Shown here piece after piece: positions 36,446 through 45,012 of a stretch of 64,000 bases of DNA. Under the pieces are notes generated by a model. The model was not told where the DNA came from. It did not search any database and saw only the letters and a list, made by a program, of their open reading frames with translations. The stretch is from Limnobacter sp. MED105 (lineage in GTDB: Bacteria > Pseudomonadota > Gammaproteobacteria > Burkholderiales > Burkholderiaceae_B), in NCBI RefSeq assembly GCF_000170915.1, contig NZ_ABCT01000001.1, positions 62,001 to 126,000 of the forward strand, given 5' to 3'. Within the stretch, counting starts at the first letter, position 1. Each line of letters begins with the position of its first letter. The position numbers and the translations under genes were made by a program.

Positions 36446-38824
36446 TCAGCTTTCAAATACCCGGAATACAATCAGAAAACACGGCGCGTTGCGTGCAGTG
36501 TCCAAAAACGGTGAGATCAAAATGTCGCAAGGCACTTTGTTCTCCGGGTTAATCTCGTATTCGGTTTTCACCAGAATTTTCTGGTGGCTTAGAAAACCGA
36601 CGAGTAACTGGCGATAGTGTCTGGTCGGAATGCGGCCATGGATCAGGTGGTATGGGTTGCGCCCAAGCCATTTGTCTCGACCCTGGCCGACAAATGTTTC
36701 GAAAGCAGAGTTCACATACAACAAGCCAAAAGGATCTTTGGTGTTGCGAATGTCGTTGGTCACCATGATGACTTCCCGGATTTGTTCAATCGCCGAGTTC
36801 AACATGTACAAATCGCTGCTTTGATTTTTACGTTTGGTGATGTCTTTGATCAGGATGGTATAGCCAGTACCCGATTTGAACACACGCAGTGAAATCCAGC
36901 GTTTGATGAATCCTACAAACTGTTCTACCGATTTTGAGAAACCCACCTGATTTACGGTTTCCAGCAAAGCGGCAAATTGGGTTTTGTCGAGGTCAGGAAT
37001 CAGTTCATTCAAGGGCATTGCGTGGACAAACAGCTCTTTGTCTTTTTGCAGCAAGGTTTTTGCATTCCGGTTTACAAAGCTCACATTCAGGCTGGAATCA
37101 ATTTCGACCAGGCCATCGGTGAGGTTGTCGACAATCAGGTTGTAGGTCAGCAGGTTCTTTTCCAGTGCCTGCTCGACACGGCGTGTTTCGGAAATATCAA
37201 CAATCGAGCCATAAAGGCCCATGGGTACGCCCTCATCACTGATGGAGGGGCGAATCATCATGCGAAACCATTTCTTTTTTTCATGTTGCCCAAGTGCCTC
37301 AAATTCAAGACTGGCCGGCTTGCGGTTGTTGATGCACTCAATAAAAAGTACCGCGATATTGCGACCAGACAATCTGGAGAGAATCGAGCTGAGATGGAAA
37401 ATTGAATTGAGGGAGTCTTTGCTGGAGCCCAGTACTTCGCGGAGTATTTCAGTGGTTTTTAGCGATCCACTTTCAAGGTGATAATACCAGCCACCCACTT
37501 TGGCCAGGGTTCCGGTCAAATTCAAAAGACTTTCATCAAATATTGATTTTTGAACGGAAGATGACTTGTTGATCATTGCCGTGAAATTGGCGATCACCGA
37601 TGGTTTCTTGAATGCAGTGAATCCTTTTTTTGGGCAAAGCTCCATGCGCAGCCAGGTACTGTTCTCATCTTGAAAGTTCAGGCGTGCCCACACCTCAGAA
37701 GGTGAGTTGTTTTTCAGGCATTGATTCAGGATTTTCGAGAATGTTTCCTGATCTTCACCGTAAAGCAAATCAATAAAACTTTCTTTGTGTTTGATCTTTG
37801 TGAATTCTTCGTCACCCGCGTTGGCCAGGCCGGTGATCAATCCTTGATGATCCAGGGCAAGCCTGCCTTTTACTGTCTCCCTCAAGAAAGACTTGGGAAA
37901 CTTTTTCAGGTCCTGAGCGGGTTCCATGCGTGGCAAGCCGTCGGGGTCGCTTGGGGCCTCTTTGTGAAGATTTTCCAAAGCAGGTTCGCTGATTTTTTTT
38001 ACCAAACCAAACAAGCGGGTATCACCTGCGTTGCCGCTGTCATAGACCTGTTCTTCAAAACGCACAATGTCGCCACTGGGCAAACGGACGCGGTACACAA
38101 AGGCATTTCCATCGCGTTCAAGTCGTGCCTTTTCGACCATTTCACGATCTTCATCGATCGGTAAACTGTTGAACCAGTTGGCCTGTACCACACGGGTTTG
38201 TGAGAGATTCAACCATTTCTCCATGGAGGGCGACAATTCAATCAGTCCGCCATGATCGGTGTTCTTCCAGCTACCCAAACCTTGATTGTTGTAGTTGTGT
38301 TGTTGTTTGGAATTCAATTCGTTTGATTCTTTGGCTTTCAACGCACGTTCAACAAGACTGTGTTCAACCAGTTTGGCCAAGGCCATTGCAACGGTCACTT
38401 CAGATTTGGTCCAGGTTCGCGCAGTGTTGTCGAGCAGGCAGAATGTGCCAATGTTGTTGCCGTTCACAGAGCGAATGGGGATACCCAAGTAGGCGCGAAT
38501 CCAGGGGCTACCGAGCACCAGGGGGTTGGTCTTGAACACAGGGTGTTCAAGGCAGTCGTTGATCACATGCGGTTGATCGTGTTGAATGGTGTGAGAACAA
38601 ATGGAAAGATCGCGCGGGACTTCCCGTACCTCGAATCCACGTTTGGCTTTGAACCAAAGTCGATCAGAATCAACAAACGCAATGAAGCAGAATGCGCAAT
38701 TGAACGCGGATAAGCCCAGGTCCACTAACGCTTCAAAGTACTCTTCTTTTTCCGTGTCCAGAATATCGAGTTGGTACAGCTCAGTGAGCCTGACCGCCTC
38801 GTTGATTTCCTTTGGACTGCTCAT
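36446..38824 (-). CDS. GAF and multi-PAS sensor protein without output domain
   Basis: A 792-residue soluble protein. An N-terminal GAF domain (about 20-160, with PRDLSICSHTI and SPWIRAYLGIPIRS) is followed by at least four PAS-like regions: about 195-280, 320-420, 440-560 (VGGWYYHLESG and KKWFRMMIRPSISDEGVPMGLYGSIVDISETRR), 565-660 (YNLIVDNLTDGLVEID) and 675-790 (MLNSAIEQIREVIMVTND). It ends with PAS, with no kinase, GGDEF, EAL, methyl-accepting or HTH domain. It could signal through protein contacts, or it may have lost its output. It follows the orphan receiver with a 13-bp convergent gap. Confidence 0.8.
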   Translation of the reverse strand: MSSPKEINEAVRLTELYQLDILDTEKEEYFEALVDLGLSAFNCAFCFIAFVDSDRLWFKAKRGFEVREVPRDLSICSHTIQHDQPHVINDCLEHPVFKTNPLVLGSPWIRAYLGIPIRSVNGNNIGTFCLLDNTARTWTKSEVTVAMALAKLVEHSLVERALKAKESNELNSKQQHNYNNQGLGSWKNTDHGGLIELSPSMEKWLNLSQTRVVQANWFNSLPIDEDREMVEKARLERDGNAFVYRVRLPSGDIVRFEEQVYDSGNAGDTRLFGLVKKISEPALENLHKEAPSDPDGLPRMEPAQDLKKFPKSFLRETVKGRLALDHQGLITGLANAGDEEFTKIKHKESFIDLLYGEDQETFSKILNQCLKNNSPSEVWARLNFQDENSTWLRMELCPKKGFTAFKKPSVIANFTAMINKSSSVQKSIFDESLLNLTGTLAKVGGWYYHLESGSLKTTEILREVLGSSKDSLNSIFHLSSILSRLSGRNIAVLFIECINNRKPASLEFEALGQHEKKKWFRMMIRPSISDEGVPMGLYGSIVDISETRRVEQALEKNLLTYNLIVDNLTDGLVEIDSSLNVSFVNRNAKTLLQKDKELFVHAMPLNELIPDLDKTQFAALLETVNQVGFSKSVEQFVGFIKRWISLRVFKSGTGYTILIKDITKRKNQSSDLYMLNSAIEQIREVIMVTNDIRNTKDPFGLLYVNSAFETFVGQGRDKWLGRNPYHLIHGRIPTRHYRQLLVGFLSHQKILVKTEYEINPENKVPCDILISPFLDTARNAPCFLIVFRVFES

Positions 38825-38944
38825 TGTGGAAGTGTCTCCGTCCCTTTTTCCTCTCGGTACTCACTTTACACTTTGTCACCCGTACGAGGGACCACACTTT
38901 TGAACTACCCAATAAAAAATAGGAAAGTTTCGTGAGTAATTACC

Positions 38945-39406
38945 CTAGTTTGTGCTTAAAAGCACCCGCATTTGCTCTACACGTTTGCGGTTCGCGTCCA
39001 GGTCGCTGTATCCAACTCGCGAGGCAGAGCGAACATGAAGCAGGCCGCTGCCTTGATCAACGCGAAACTCCACATCATCGACAAAGCCAAAAAGGTCGCT
39101 CGTGAAAGTACTGGCCATGTATTGATCGTTGGAAAAATTGACATCGCCACCCAAGAGTTCGATGACTTCTTTCACTTTCAACAGGGGTTCCTCCCCCATG
39201 CCTGGCGTGATCTGCAAAGCGGCGATGGCGTGGTCGTCAGAAGGAGAGCTCTCGCTGCTTACACAGTTGGGTTTATTGGGGCAGGGGGCCAACTGGCCAT
39301 TGGCCAGTCCGGGGGGCGCACCGGTTTCTGAGTACAGGCCCAAGCCGAAGAAGACAACGATCACCAATGTGATCAACACGATCAAGCTGAGCAGTGCTCT
39401 TTTCAC
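38945..39406 (-). CDS. DUF1499 domain protein
   Basis: A 153-residue protein with one N-terminal membrane segment (LLSLIVLITLVIVVFFGLGLY), then the DUF1499 core: LAPCPNKPNCVSSESSPSDDH, an EFRVDQGSGLLHVRSASRVGYSDLDANRKRVE block and a short tail. The conserved Cys pair in CPNKPNC is present. The family is common in Proteobacteria and its role is not known; the domain faces the periplasm. It is divergent from the TIGR03643-family gene 66 bp away. Confidence 0.85.
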   Translation of the reverse strand: MKRALLSLIVLITLVIVVFFGLGLYSETGAPPGLANGQLAPCPNKPNCVSSESSPSDDHAIAALQITPGMGEEPLLKVKEVIELLGGDVNFSNDQYMASTFTSDLFGFVDDVEFRVDQGSGLLHVRSASRVGYSDLDANRKRVEQMRVLLSTN

Positions 39407-39472
39407 TTAGTAGCCCCTTCTGTCATATACTGATTGTTAAATTTTCTCCAGTTTAGCGGTCAGTGAGATCAG

Positions 39473-39742
39473 ATGTCCAAGCCTTTGCAGTTTAAGTTGT
39501 CCGAAGAAGATATTTCCCGCATCGTAGAAATGGCCTGGGAAGATCGAACGCCATTTGAAGCCATCGAACTTCAGTTTGGTTTGAATGAATCTCAAACCAT
39601 TGAGCTGATGCGCGCCAGCATGAAAGCCAGTAGTTTCAAAATGTGGCGTGAACGTGTCACTGGCCGAAAAACCAAACACCTGAAGTTGCGTGGCTTTGTT
39701 CGCACCAAAGCCTATGCGCCAGGGCATTACAAAGTTCGCTGA
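39473..39742 (+). CDS. TIGR03643-family small protein
   Basis: An 89-residue basic protein matching the TIGR03643 pattern: ISRIVEMAWEDRTPFEAIELQFGL, MRASMKASSFKMWRERV and TGRKTKHLKLRGFVRTKAY. The function of the family is not known; the EAIELQFGL helix resembles a short helix-turn-helix, which would fit a nucleic-acid-binding role. It has no signal peptide. It precedes the helical protein at 39.8 kb by 52 bp on the same strand. Confidence 0.85.
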   Translation: MSKPLQFKLSEEDISRIVEMAWEDRTPFEAIELQFGLNESQTIELMRASMKASSFKMWRERVTGRKTKHLKLRGFVRTKAYAPGHYKVR

Positions 39743-39794
39743 CTGAGTTTGTTCACCGAGTGACTCGACACCAGTTTCAATCGGGAGGTCTGAA

Positions 39795-40823
39795 ATGCTA
39801 AAAGAACAGCACAACTCCCCACTGGCCGCGCGTAGTGGGCGGGACTGGATGCTGTGGTTCGGGCGTGCCTCGCAGCATTTGCCCGACCTTCACCGTGCGT
39901 TCCAGTTTTTGGAAAGTAGTTGTGAGCTTCTTGACGCCACTGATGAGGCCGAGTCAAAGTCCAGACTGCGCAAACTCAAACAACTGATTAATCGCTATGT
40001 TGGGCAGGCCCGTTGCCCTTCAGCCCAATCGTGCGAGCGAATCGCGATACGCACACAAGTACTTGATGGATGGTTGCAATCGGAACTGCAGCGCCAGCAA
40101 GACCCCAATTTGTTGGTGGAGTTGGGCGCGCACGGACTACAAAAATTGCTGGCCATTTGTGAAGGTGCTGACGACAAGCATGGCTTGTTGCTCAAAGCTG
40201 TGCGCGAATTCACGCGCGATTGGCTGAGCATTGTTTCGGCGCGGATTGAAAACCCAATTGAGCGCGCTTACTTGGTGTATCCGGTGGCCATGCTGGATCA
40301 GGCTGGCTTGGTCGATCCGTCCTGGTGGTGGAAGCAGATTGCCTTGTGTGATCGTCACACCGTTCTGGGTTTGCTTGAGCTTGAAATCAATGAAATGAAC
40401 GAAATGCAGCCCACCAGCAATGTGAGTTGGCGTTCTTTCGACAAACGGTGGAGAAGGTTGCGTGTTCGCGCACTTCTTGAATATCTTGGTGAAAAGCGCC
40501 TGTTGGCTGAGTTGCTGCGAAAGTCGGCTGTTGATGATTTTGAGGCTGTAGTGGCAGTTCGTATGTTGCGTGAAACGGGCCGTTCACGCGATGCGATTGT
40601 GCAGGCCGAGCAATGGCTGCGCGCCCTTCCAAGAAGCCCGGTACTGGCTGAAGCTTTGTTCGATTTGTACTGCGATGACGGCTGGGATGAAGAGGCACTG
40701 GCGCTGGCTGTGACCCACTATGGTTACGACCCTAACCCAGTGTGGATTGATCGATTGGGGCGTTTGGTGTCGCCTTCAGCCAAGGCACAAATCAGGGTTT
40801 GGAAAAAGCAGCCAATCGCCTAG
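39795..40823 (+). CDS. Helical-repeat hypothetical protein
   Basis: A 342-residue cytoplasmic protein I do not recognise. It is almost wholly helical, with repeated Leu/Ala-rich helices that resemble a TPR-like solenoid, clearest in the second half (RLRVRALLEYLGEKRLLAELLRKS, FEAVVAVRMLRETGRSRDA, ALFDLYCDDGWDEEALALAV). No catalytic motif is visible. GGGAGG precedes the ATG by 7-8 bases. It converges with the MOSC gene (6-bp gap). A scaffold or adaptor role is suggested by the fold only. Confidence 0.65.
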   Translation: MLKEQHNSPLAARSGRDWMLWFGRASQHLPDLHRAFQFLESSCELLDATDEAESKSRLRKLKQLINRYVGQARCPSAQSCERIAIRTQVLDGWLQSELQRQQDPNLLVELGAHGLQKLLAICEGADDKHGLLLKAVREFTRDWLSIVSARIENPIERAYLVYPVAMLDQAGLVDPSWWWKQIALCDRHTVLGLLELEINEMNEMQPTSNVSWRSFDKRWRRLRVRALLEYLGEKRLLAELLRKSAVDDFEAVVAVRMLRETGRSRDAIVQAEQWLRALPRSPVLAEALFDLYCDDGWDEEALALAVTHYGYDPNPVWIDRLGRLVSPSAKAQIRVWKKQPIA

Positions 40824-40829
40824 GCGCCA

Positions 40830-41435
40830 CTAAAGCAGGTCCATTTGTCCTTTGCGGGTTTTAAAACGAAAGGACTCAAGCACAGTTTTGCCCTGCGGGT
40901 TGGCAAAGTGTTTTAACTCCACGCCTGCATGCAACTGCCCTGCTTGCACAACGCGCAAATACCAGCCGCAGTTGCCCTGCTGAATCATTTGTTTTGGGGC
41001 TGCGCTGTAACCCATGCGAATGGCAAATTTGTGGCATGGTTCGCGCGGATCAGTTACCCGAAGCCGTACTGCGCCCAACTCAAACTCATCACCTATCCGT
41101 ACTTGGGTTTCATCCAGACCTTCTACCACCAGGTTTTCACCCAAGAATCCCCACGGTAGATCGGTGTCCAGGTTCTTTTCCTGGCGGCGCGCTTTCCAGA
41201 ATTCATAGTGCTCAGCCGGCATCATGTACACGGCCTTGTCCAATCCACCATGCACCGACAAATTGCATTGCTCATCGCCTTCCAGACCCAGCTTTTTCAG
41301 TTCGATGGGGATCGGGTTTTGTTCAGTGCTTACAGCCTGTTTTTTGATCCCGCTTGCCTCGGTTTTGATGTCACCGGATGCTGTTCGATAGACCAATGGG
41401 GCGACCAGTCCCGTGCAAATTGCAATCAGCTTCAT
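40830..41435 (-). CDS. MOSC domain protein, YiiM-like
   Basis: A 201-residue MOSC protein starting MKLIAICTGLVAPL, with GGGAG just before the ATG; an upstream in-frame ATG lacks this. The YiiM-like core is visible: GDEQCNLSVHGGLDKAVYMMPAEHYEFW, WGFLGENLVVEGL and VTDPREPCHKFAIRM, containing the conserved Cys that may coordinate the molybdenum cofactor or a sulfur ligand. Members of this group can reduce N-hydroxylated compounds or shuttle Moco sulfur. It is convergent with the solenoid gene and divergent from pckG. Confidence 0.88.
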   Translation of the reverse strand: MKLIAICTGLVAPLVYRTASGDIKTEASGIKKQAVSTEQNPIPIELKKLGLEGDEQCNLSVHGGLDKAVYMMPAEHYEFWKARRQEKNLDTDLPWGFLGENLVVEGLDETQVRIGDEFELGAVRLRVTDPREPCHKFAIRMGYSAAPKQMIQQGNCGWYLRVVQAGQLHAGVELKHFANPQGKTVLESFRFKTRKGQMDLL

Positions 41436-41693
41436 GAGGCTCCCGTATTCGTTCAGTTTCGCCACTTTACATGGCCTGTGTCGGAAAGCAAACACCGTAT
41501 GCGATTAGGTGATAATGCCTATAGGAAAAACTTATTTCCGTTTGCTTACAACATGTTAAACTCGAGGGCTAAGTTTGCGGATAAGCGACATACTGATCGC
41601 CCGTGTGCTTGGTGTCATGTTCCGGTCACACTGTAGAGCAGCGCCAAAGCCCCCGCACAAAAGAATTACATTTGTCTATCTGGAGGTTTTAGC

Positions 41694-43535
41694 ATGAGTG
41701 CAGTGCTGTCTATGGTCAGCCAGACCGTGCCGTCATACGTCAAGCACAAGAAGCTTGTGGCTTGGGTGCAAGAAATTGCAGCCCTTACCGAGCCCAAGAA
41801 CATTGTGTGGTGTGACGGTTCACAAGAAGAGTACGAACGCCTTTGCGCAGAAATGGTTGAAGCAGGAACACTGCGCAAACTCAACCCTGAAAAGCGCCCC
41901 AATTCTTACCTGGCTTGGTCTGATCCCTCAGACGTGGCCCGCGTGGAAGACCGCACTTACATCTGCTCTGAAAAGAAAGAAGATGCGGGCCCCACCAACA
42001 ACTGGGAAGACCCCGCCAAAATGCGCGCCACCCTGAACGGTTTGTTCAAAGGTTCCATGCGCGGTCGCACCCTTTATGTGGTGCCATTTTCAATGGGTCC
42101 TTTGGGTAGCCCAATTGCACACATTGGTGTTGAGTTGTCCGACTCAGCCTATGTGGTTGTCAACATGCGCATGATGACGCGCATGGGCAAAGCCGTTTAC
42201 GACGTGCTGGGCGAGAGCGGCGAGTTCGTGCCTTGCGTACACACCGTGGGCGCACCCTTGGAAGCTGGCCAGAAAGACGTTGCATGGCCTTGCAACCCAA
42301 GCACCAAGTACATTGTTCACTATCCAGAAACCCGCGAAATCTGGTCTTATGGCTCCGGCTACGGCGGCAATGCATTGTTGGGCAAAAAGTGCCTGGCCTT
42401 GCGCATTGCGTCGACCATGGGTCGCGATCAAGGCTGGTTGGCCGAGCACATGCTGATTTTGGGTGTTACCAACCCCGAAGGCAAGAAGTACCATGTGGCT
42501 GCGGCTTTCCCGTCTGCCTGCGGTAAAACCAATTTTGCCATGTTGATTCCACCCGCATCCATGCAGGGCTGGAAGGTCACAACAATTGGTGACGACATTG
42601 CCTGGATCAAGCCGGACGCCAACGGCAAGTTGCGCGCGATTAACCCTGAAGCGGGTTACTTCGGCGTAGCCCCAGGTACCAACACCAAGACCAACTCAAA
42701 CTGTATGGCTTCTTTGAACGCCAACGTAATTTTCACCAACGTAGCCCTGACAGATGATGGTGATGTGTGGTGGGAAGGTTTGACCAAGGAAGCGCCTGCG
42801 CACCTGGTTGACTGGACCGGCCAGGACTGGACACCTGATTGTGGTCGCAAGGCCTCGCACCCGAATGCCCGTTTCACCGTGGCTGCTGAGCAGAACCCTG
42901 TGATCGATAACAACTGGGACAATCCAGCTGGTGTTGAAATCGACGCATTCATTTTTGGTGGTCGCCGTTCAACTACAGTGCCTTTGGTTACTGAAGCTCG
43001 CAACTGGGTTGAAGGCGTTTACATGGCGGCAACCATGGGTTCAGAAACCACAGCTGCAGCTTTTGGTCAGCAAGGCGTGGTTCGTCGCGACCCGTTTGCC
43101 ATGTTGCCATTCTGTGGTTACAACATGTCTGACTACTTCCAGCACTGGCTCGATTTGGGCAAGAAGCTTGAGTCGTCTGGTGCCAAGTTGCCCAGTATTT
43201 TCTGCGTAAACTGGTTCCGCACTGATGCAGAAGGCAAGTTTATCTGGCCAGGTTTCGGCGAAAACATGCGTGTTCTGGCGTGGGCCTTGGAACGCGTGGA
43301 AGGCAAGGGCAAAGGCGTGGATCACGTATTTGGCACTTCACCCAGCTACGACGATATTTCTTGGGATGGTTTGGAGTTCAGCAAAGAGCAGTTTGATTCC
43401 ATCACGGCAATCGACAAGGCAGCATGGCTTGAAGAACTCGACCTGCATGCCGAGTTGTTTGAGAAATTGAAGCACAATTTGCCAGCACAGCTCGAAGAGA
43501 CCAAAGCGCAAATCGCCAGTCGCTTGGCGGCCTGA
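41694..43535 (+). CDS. pckG: Phosphoenolpyruvate carboxykinase (GTP)
   Basis: A 613-residue PEPCK of the GTP-using type (usual 590-620) that turns oxaloacetate into PEP, the first step of gluconeogenesis. Motifs: [21 protein letters not shown] near 130, kinase-1 loop [13 protein letters not shown] near 280, kinase-2-like IGDDIAWI, and [11 protein letters not shown]. The ATG has GGAGG about eight bases upstream. It stands alone, 258 bp after the divergent MOSC gene, and ends at an intrinsic terminator, so it has its own promoter. The leader contains several short inverted repeats whose role is unknown. Confidence 0.97.
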   Translation: MSAVLSMVSQTVPSYVKHKKLVAWVQEIAALTEPKNIVWCDGSQEEYERLCAEMVEAGTLRKLNPEKRPNSYLAWSDPSDVARVEDRTYICSEKKEDAGPTNNWEDPAKMRATLNGLFKGSMRGRTLYVVPFSMGPLGSPIAHIGVELSDSAYVVVNMRMMTRMGKAVYDVLGESGEFVPCVHTVGAPLEAGQKDVAWPCNPSTKYIVHYPETREIWSYGSGYGGNALLGKKCLALRIASTMGRDQGWLAEHMLILGVTNPEGKKYHVAAAFPSACGKTNFAMLIPPASMQGWKVTTIGDDIAWIKPDANGKLRAINPEAGYFGVAPGTNTKTNSNCMASLNANVIFTNVALTDDGDVWWEGLTKEAPAHLVDWTGQDWTPDCGRKASHPNARFTVAAEQNPVIDNNWDNPAGVEIDAFIFGGRRSTTVPLVTEARNWVEGVYMAATMGSETTAAAFGQQGVVRRDPFAMLPFCGYNMSDYFQHWLDLGKKLESSGAKLPSIFCVNWFRTDAEGKFIWPGFGENMRVLAWALERVEGKGKGVDHVFGTSPSYDDISWDGLEFSKEQFDSITAIDKAAWLEELDLHAELFEKLKHNLPAQLEETKAQIASRLAA

Positions 43536-43587
43536 TCTGGCTTGAATGTTTTGACTTTATTCTGATACTCCGGAATTAGTCCTATGG

Positions 43588-43618
43588 CGGGCGCCCACAA
43601 GGCGCCCGTTTTCTTTTC
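43588..43618 (+). terminator. Intrinsic terminator of pckG
   Basis: CGGGCGCC and GGCGCCCG form a perfect 8-bp GC-rich stem with a 5-base loop, followed by TTTTCTTTTC. It ends 15 bp before the next ATG, so the TSUP gene probably has its promoter within or beyond it. Confidence 0.92.
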
Positions 43619-43632
43619 TGCGGATATTCTTC

Positions 43633-44433
43633 ATGTTTGAAAACATTGAGCTGTGGGTACTGGTGGCCTTGTGTGTGGCAGCATTTGGTGCAGGTTTGAT
43701 CGACGCGATGGTTGGCGGAGGTGGGTTAATTCAAATCCCCGCCTTGTTTGGTTTGATGCCAGGTCAGGGGCATGCCACCTTGCTGGGTACCAATAAGATT
43801 TCTAGTGTGGTGGGCACTACATTTGCCGCTTACAAGTATGCCAAGGCCATTCAAGTGCCCTGGAATGCAGTGTTGCCTGCCACGGTCATGGCTTTGATTG
43901 GCGCCTATTGCGGTGCCTACATCGTCACCCAAATTTCCACTGAAGTATTGCGTTTGATGCTGCCGTTGCTCCTGATTGCAGTGGCTATTTATACGTTTCT
44001 ACGTAAAGACCTTGGCAGTGTGCACGCGCCCAAGTTGGATAAGAATCGCGAACGATTCTTTGGTGCCTGTGTGGGTTTGGCGATTGGTTTTTATGATGGA
44101 TTCTTCGGGCCCGGTACTGGTTCGTTTCTGATGGTGGCTTTTGTTGTTTTCTTTGGTTTTGATTTTCTGGCGGCTACCGCGGGCGCAAAGATGGTGAACA
44201 TTGCCTGTAATCTGGCTTCGCTGGCGTGGTTTGCACCTGCAGGGCACGTCATTGTGTCGCTTGGTTTGCTCATGGCGGTGTTTAATCTGGCCGGCGCAAG
44301 AGTTGGAGCAAGTTTGGCCATTCGTAAGGGTGCAGGTTTTGTGCGTAAAATTCTTTTGGCGGTCGTGTTTTTGCTGATACTGCGTACCAGTTACGACAGT
44401 TACTGGCCGTATGTGAAAGCATGGATGGCGTGA
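43633..44433 (+). CDS. TSUP-family (TauE/SafE) sulfite exporter-like permease
   Basis: A 266-residue inner-membrane protein with about eight helices. The N-terminal GLIDAMVGGGGLIQIPALFGLMP (24-46) and the second repeat GLAIGFYDGFFGPGTGSFLMVAFV are the duplicated TSUP motifs. Family members export sulfite, sulfoacetate or other small organic anions; the substrate here cannot be told. It lies right after the pckG terminator, and its stop codon is followed one base later by a parS site. Confidence 0.88.
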   Translation: MFENIELWVLVALCVAAFGAGLIDAMVGGGGLIQIPALFGLMPGQGHATLLGTNKISSVVGTTFAAYKYAKAIQVPWNAVLPATVMALIGAYCGAYIVTQISTEVLRLMLPLLLIAVAIYTFLRKDLGSVHAPKLDKNRERFFGACVGLAIGFYDGFFGPGTGSFLMVAFVVFFGFDFLAATAGAKMVNIACNLASLAWFAPAGHVIVSLGLLMAVFNLAGARVGASLAIRKGAGFVRKILLAVVFLLILRTSYDSYWPYVKAWMA

Positions 44434-44434
44434 T

Positions 44435-44450
44435 TGTTCCACGTGGAACA
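44435..44450. promoter_or_regulatory. parS site 1 (ParB binding)
   Basis: TGTTCCACGTGGAACA is a perfect 16-bp palindrome that matches the bacterial parS consensus TGTTNCACGTGNAACA. It begins one base after the TSUP stop codon. Confidence 0.93.
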
Positions 44451-44470
44451 TGACAGGCTTGGTCGGCTTT

Positions 44471-44512
44471 TTGGCGTTGGCGTTGGCGTTGGCGTTGGCG
44501 TTGGCGTTGGCG
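44471..44512 (+). repeat. Tandem hexanucleotide repeat (TTGGCG)7
   Basis: Seven exact copies of TTGGCG in a row, 20 bp after parS site 1. Hexamers keep the reading frame, but no credible gene crosses it. Copy number may vary between strains by slippage. Confidence 0.95.
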
Positions 44513-44867
44513 AGGCTAGGGCGCTGGCCGCCTTGCCTAAGCAAGTCTTCTGATCCGGCTTGATGCTTCTGGCTTGGGGCATGCGAAACGCTTAAGCGTC
44601 TTCGCATCGGTTCCCCAAGGAACCGCCCCGCGCTTCGAAGCCGCCGGGAAGCCTTGCAAAGCCGGCAAGGCGACACAGCACCCAAGCCTCACCCGTGCTA
44701 ACGCCAACGCGGTTGCCGCAGTTATAGTCGCTACTGCATGCATCGATGCCAGCGCGCTTAGGGCGGTTAATCAACAACAAGGGGGTTGTCAGGTTTTCTG
44801 GCGAAAGAGGGTATGCGCCTGAGCATACTGGGCAACGGGATGCGTCGCCTCTTGGTTGTCTGTTTTC

Positions 44868-44883
44868 TGTTCCACGTGAAACA
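44868..44883. promoter_or_regulatory. parS site 2 (ParB binding)
   Basis: TGTTCCACGTGAAACA matches the universal parS sequence exactly. It is 433 bp from site 1 and 8 bp upstream of the mnmG promoter -35, so ParB spreading from here could affect mnmG-rsmG-parAB transcription. Confidence 0.95.
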
Positions 44884-44890
44884 TGTTCGC

Positions 44891-44919
44891 TTGGGCAAAA
44901 TCATGCCGAGGCATATAAT
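44891..44919 (+). promoter_or_regulatory. Sigma-70 promoter of mnmG-rsmG-parA-parB
   Basis: TTGGGC (-35) and TATAAT (-10) are separated by exactly 17 bp, and the mnmG ATG lies 94 bp further on. It directly follows parS site 2. Confidence 0.7.
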
Positions 44920-45012
44920 TGCGCCATTGTCGCCGAATCGAACGCGTTTGCTTTCGGCATTTGAATTTTGAATCCCACGCTGGATTCCGGCACCAAGTGC
45001 CAGGAGTGAAGA

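Larger units (their letters stand above)
44434..45012. other. Noncoding parS region between TSUP gene and mnmG
   Basis: A 579-bp gap with two parS sites, a seven-copy TTGGCG repeat, several hairpins (for example CGGTTCC/GGAACCG near 44609-44626) and the mnmG promoter. Open frames across it are short, biased by the repeat (runs of Ala-Asn) and match nothing, so I read it as noncoding. It is the centromere-like segment of this origin region. Confidence 0.8.

Noticed and set aside
36446-38824. Histidine kinase call for the multi-PAS protein
   Set aside because: No H-box, N-box or G-box is present to the C-terminus.
44471-44512. CRISPR array
   Set aside because: Repeats are six bases long without spacers and no cas genes are in the window.
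44574-44822. Open frame in the parS region as a small gene
   Set aside because: Composition follows the repeat and hairpins, there is no ribosome binding site or family match, and it overlaps other equally poor frames.
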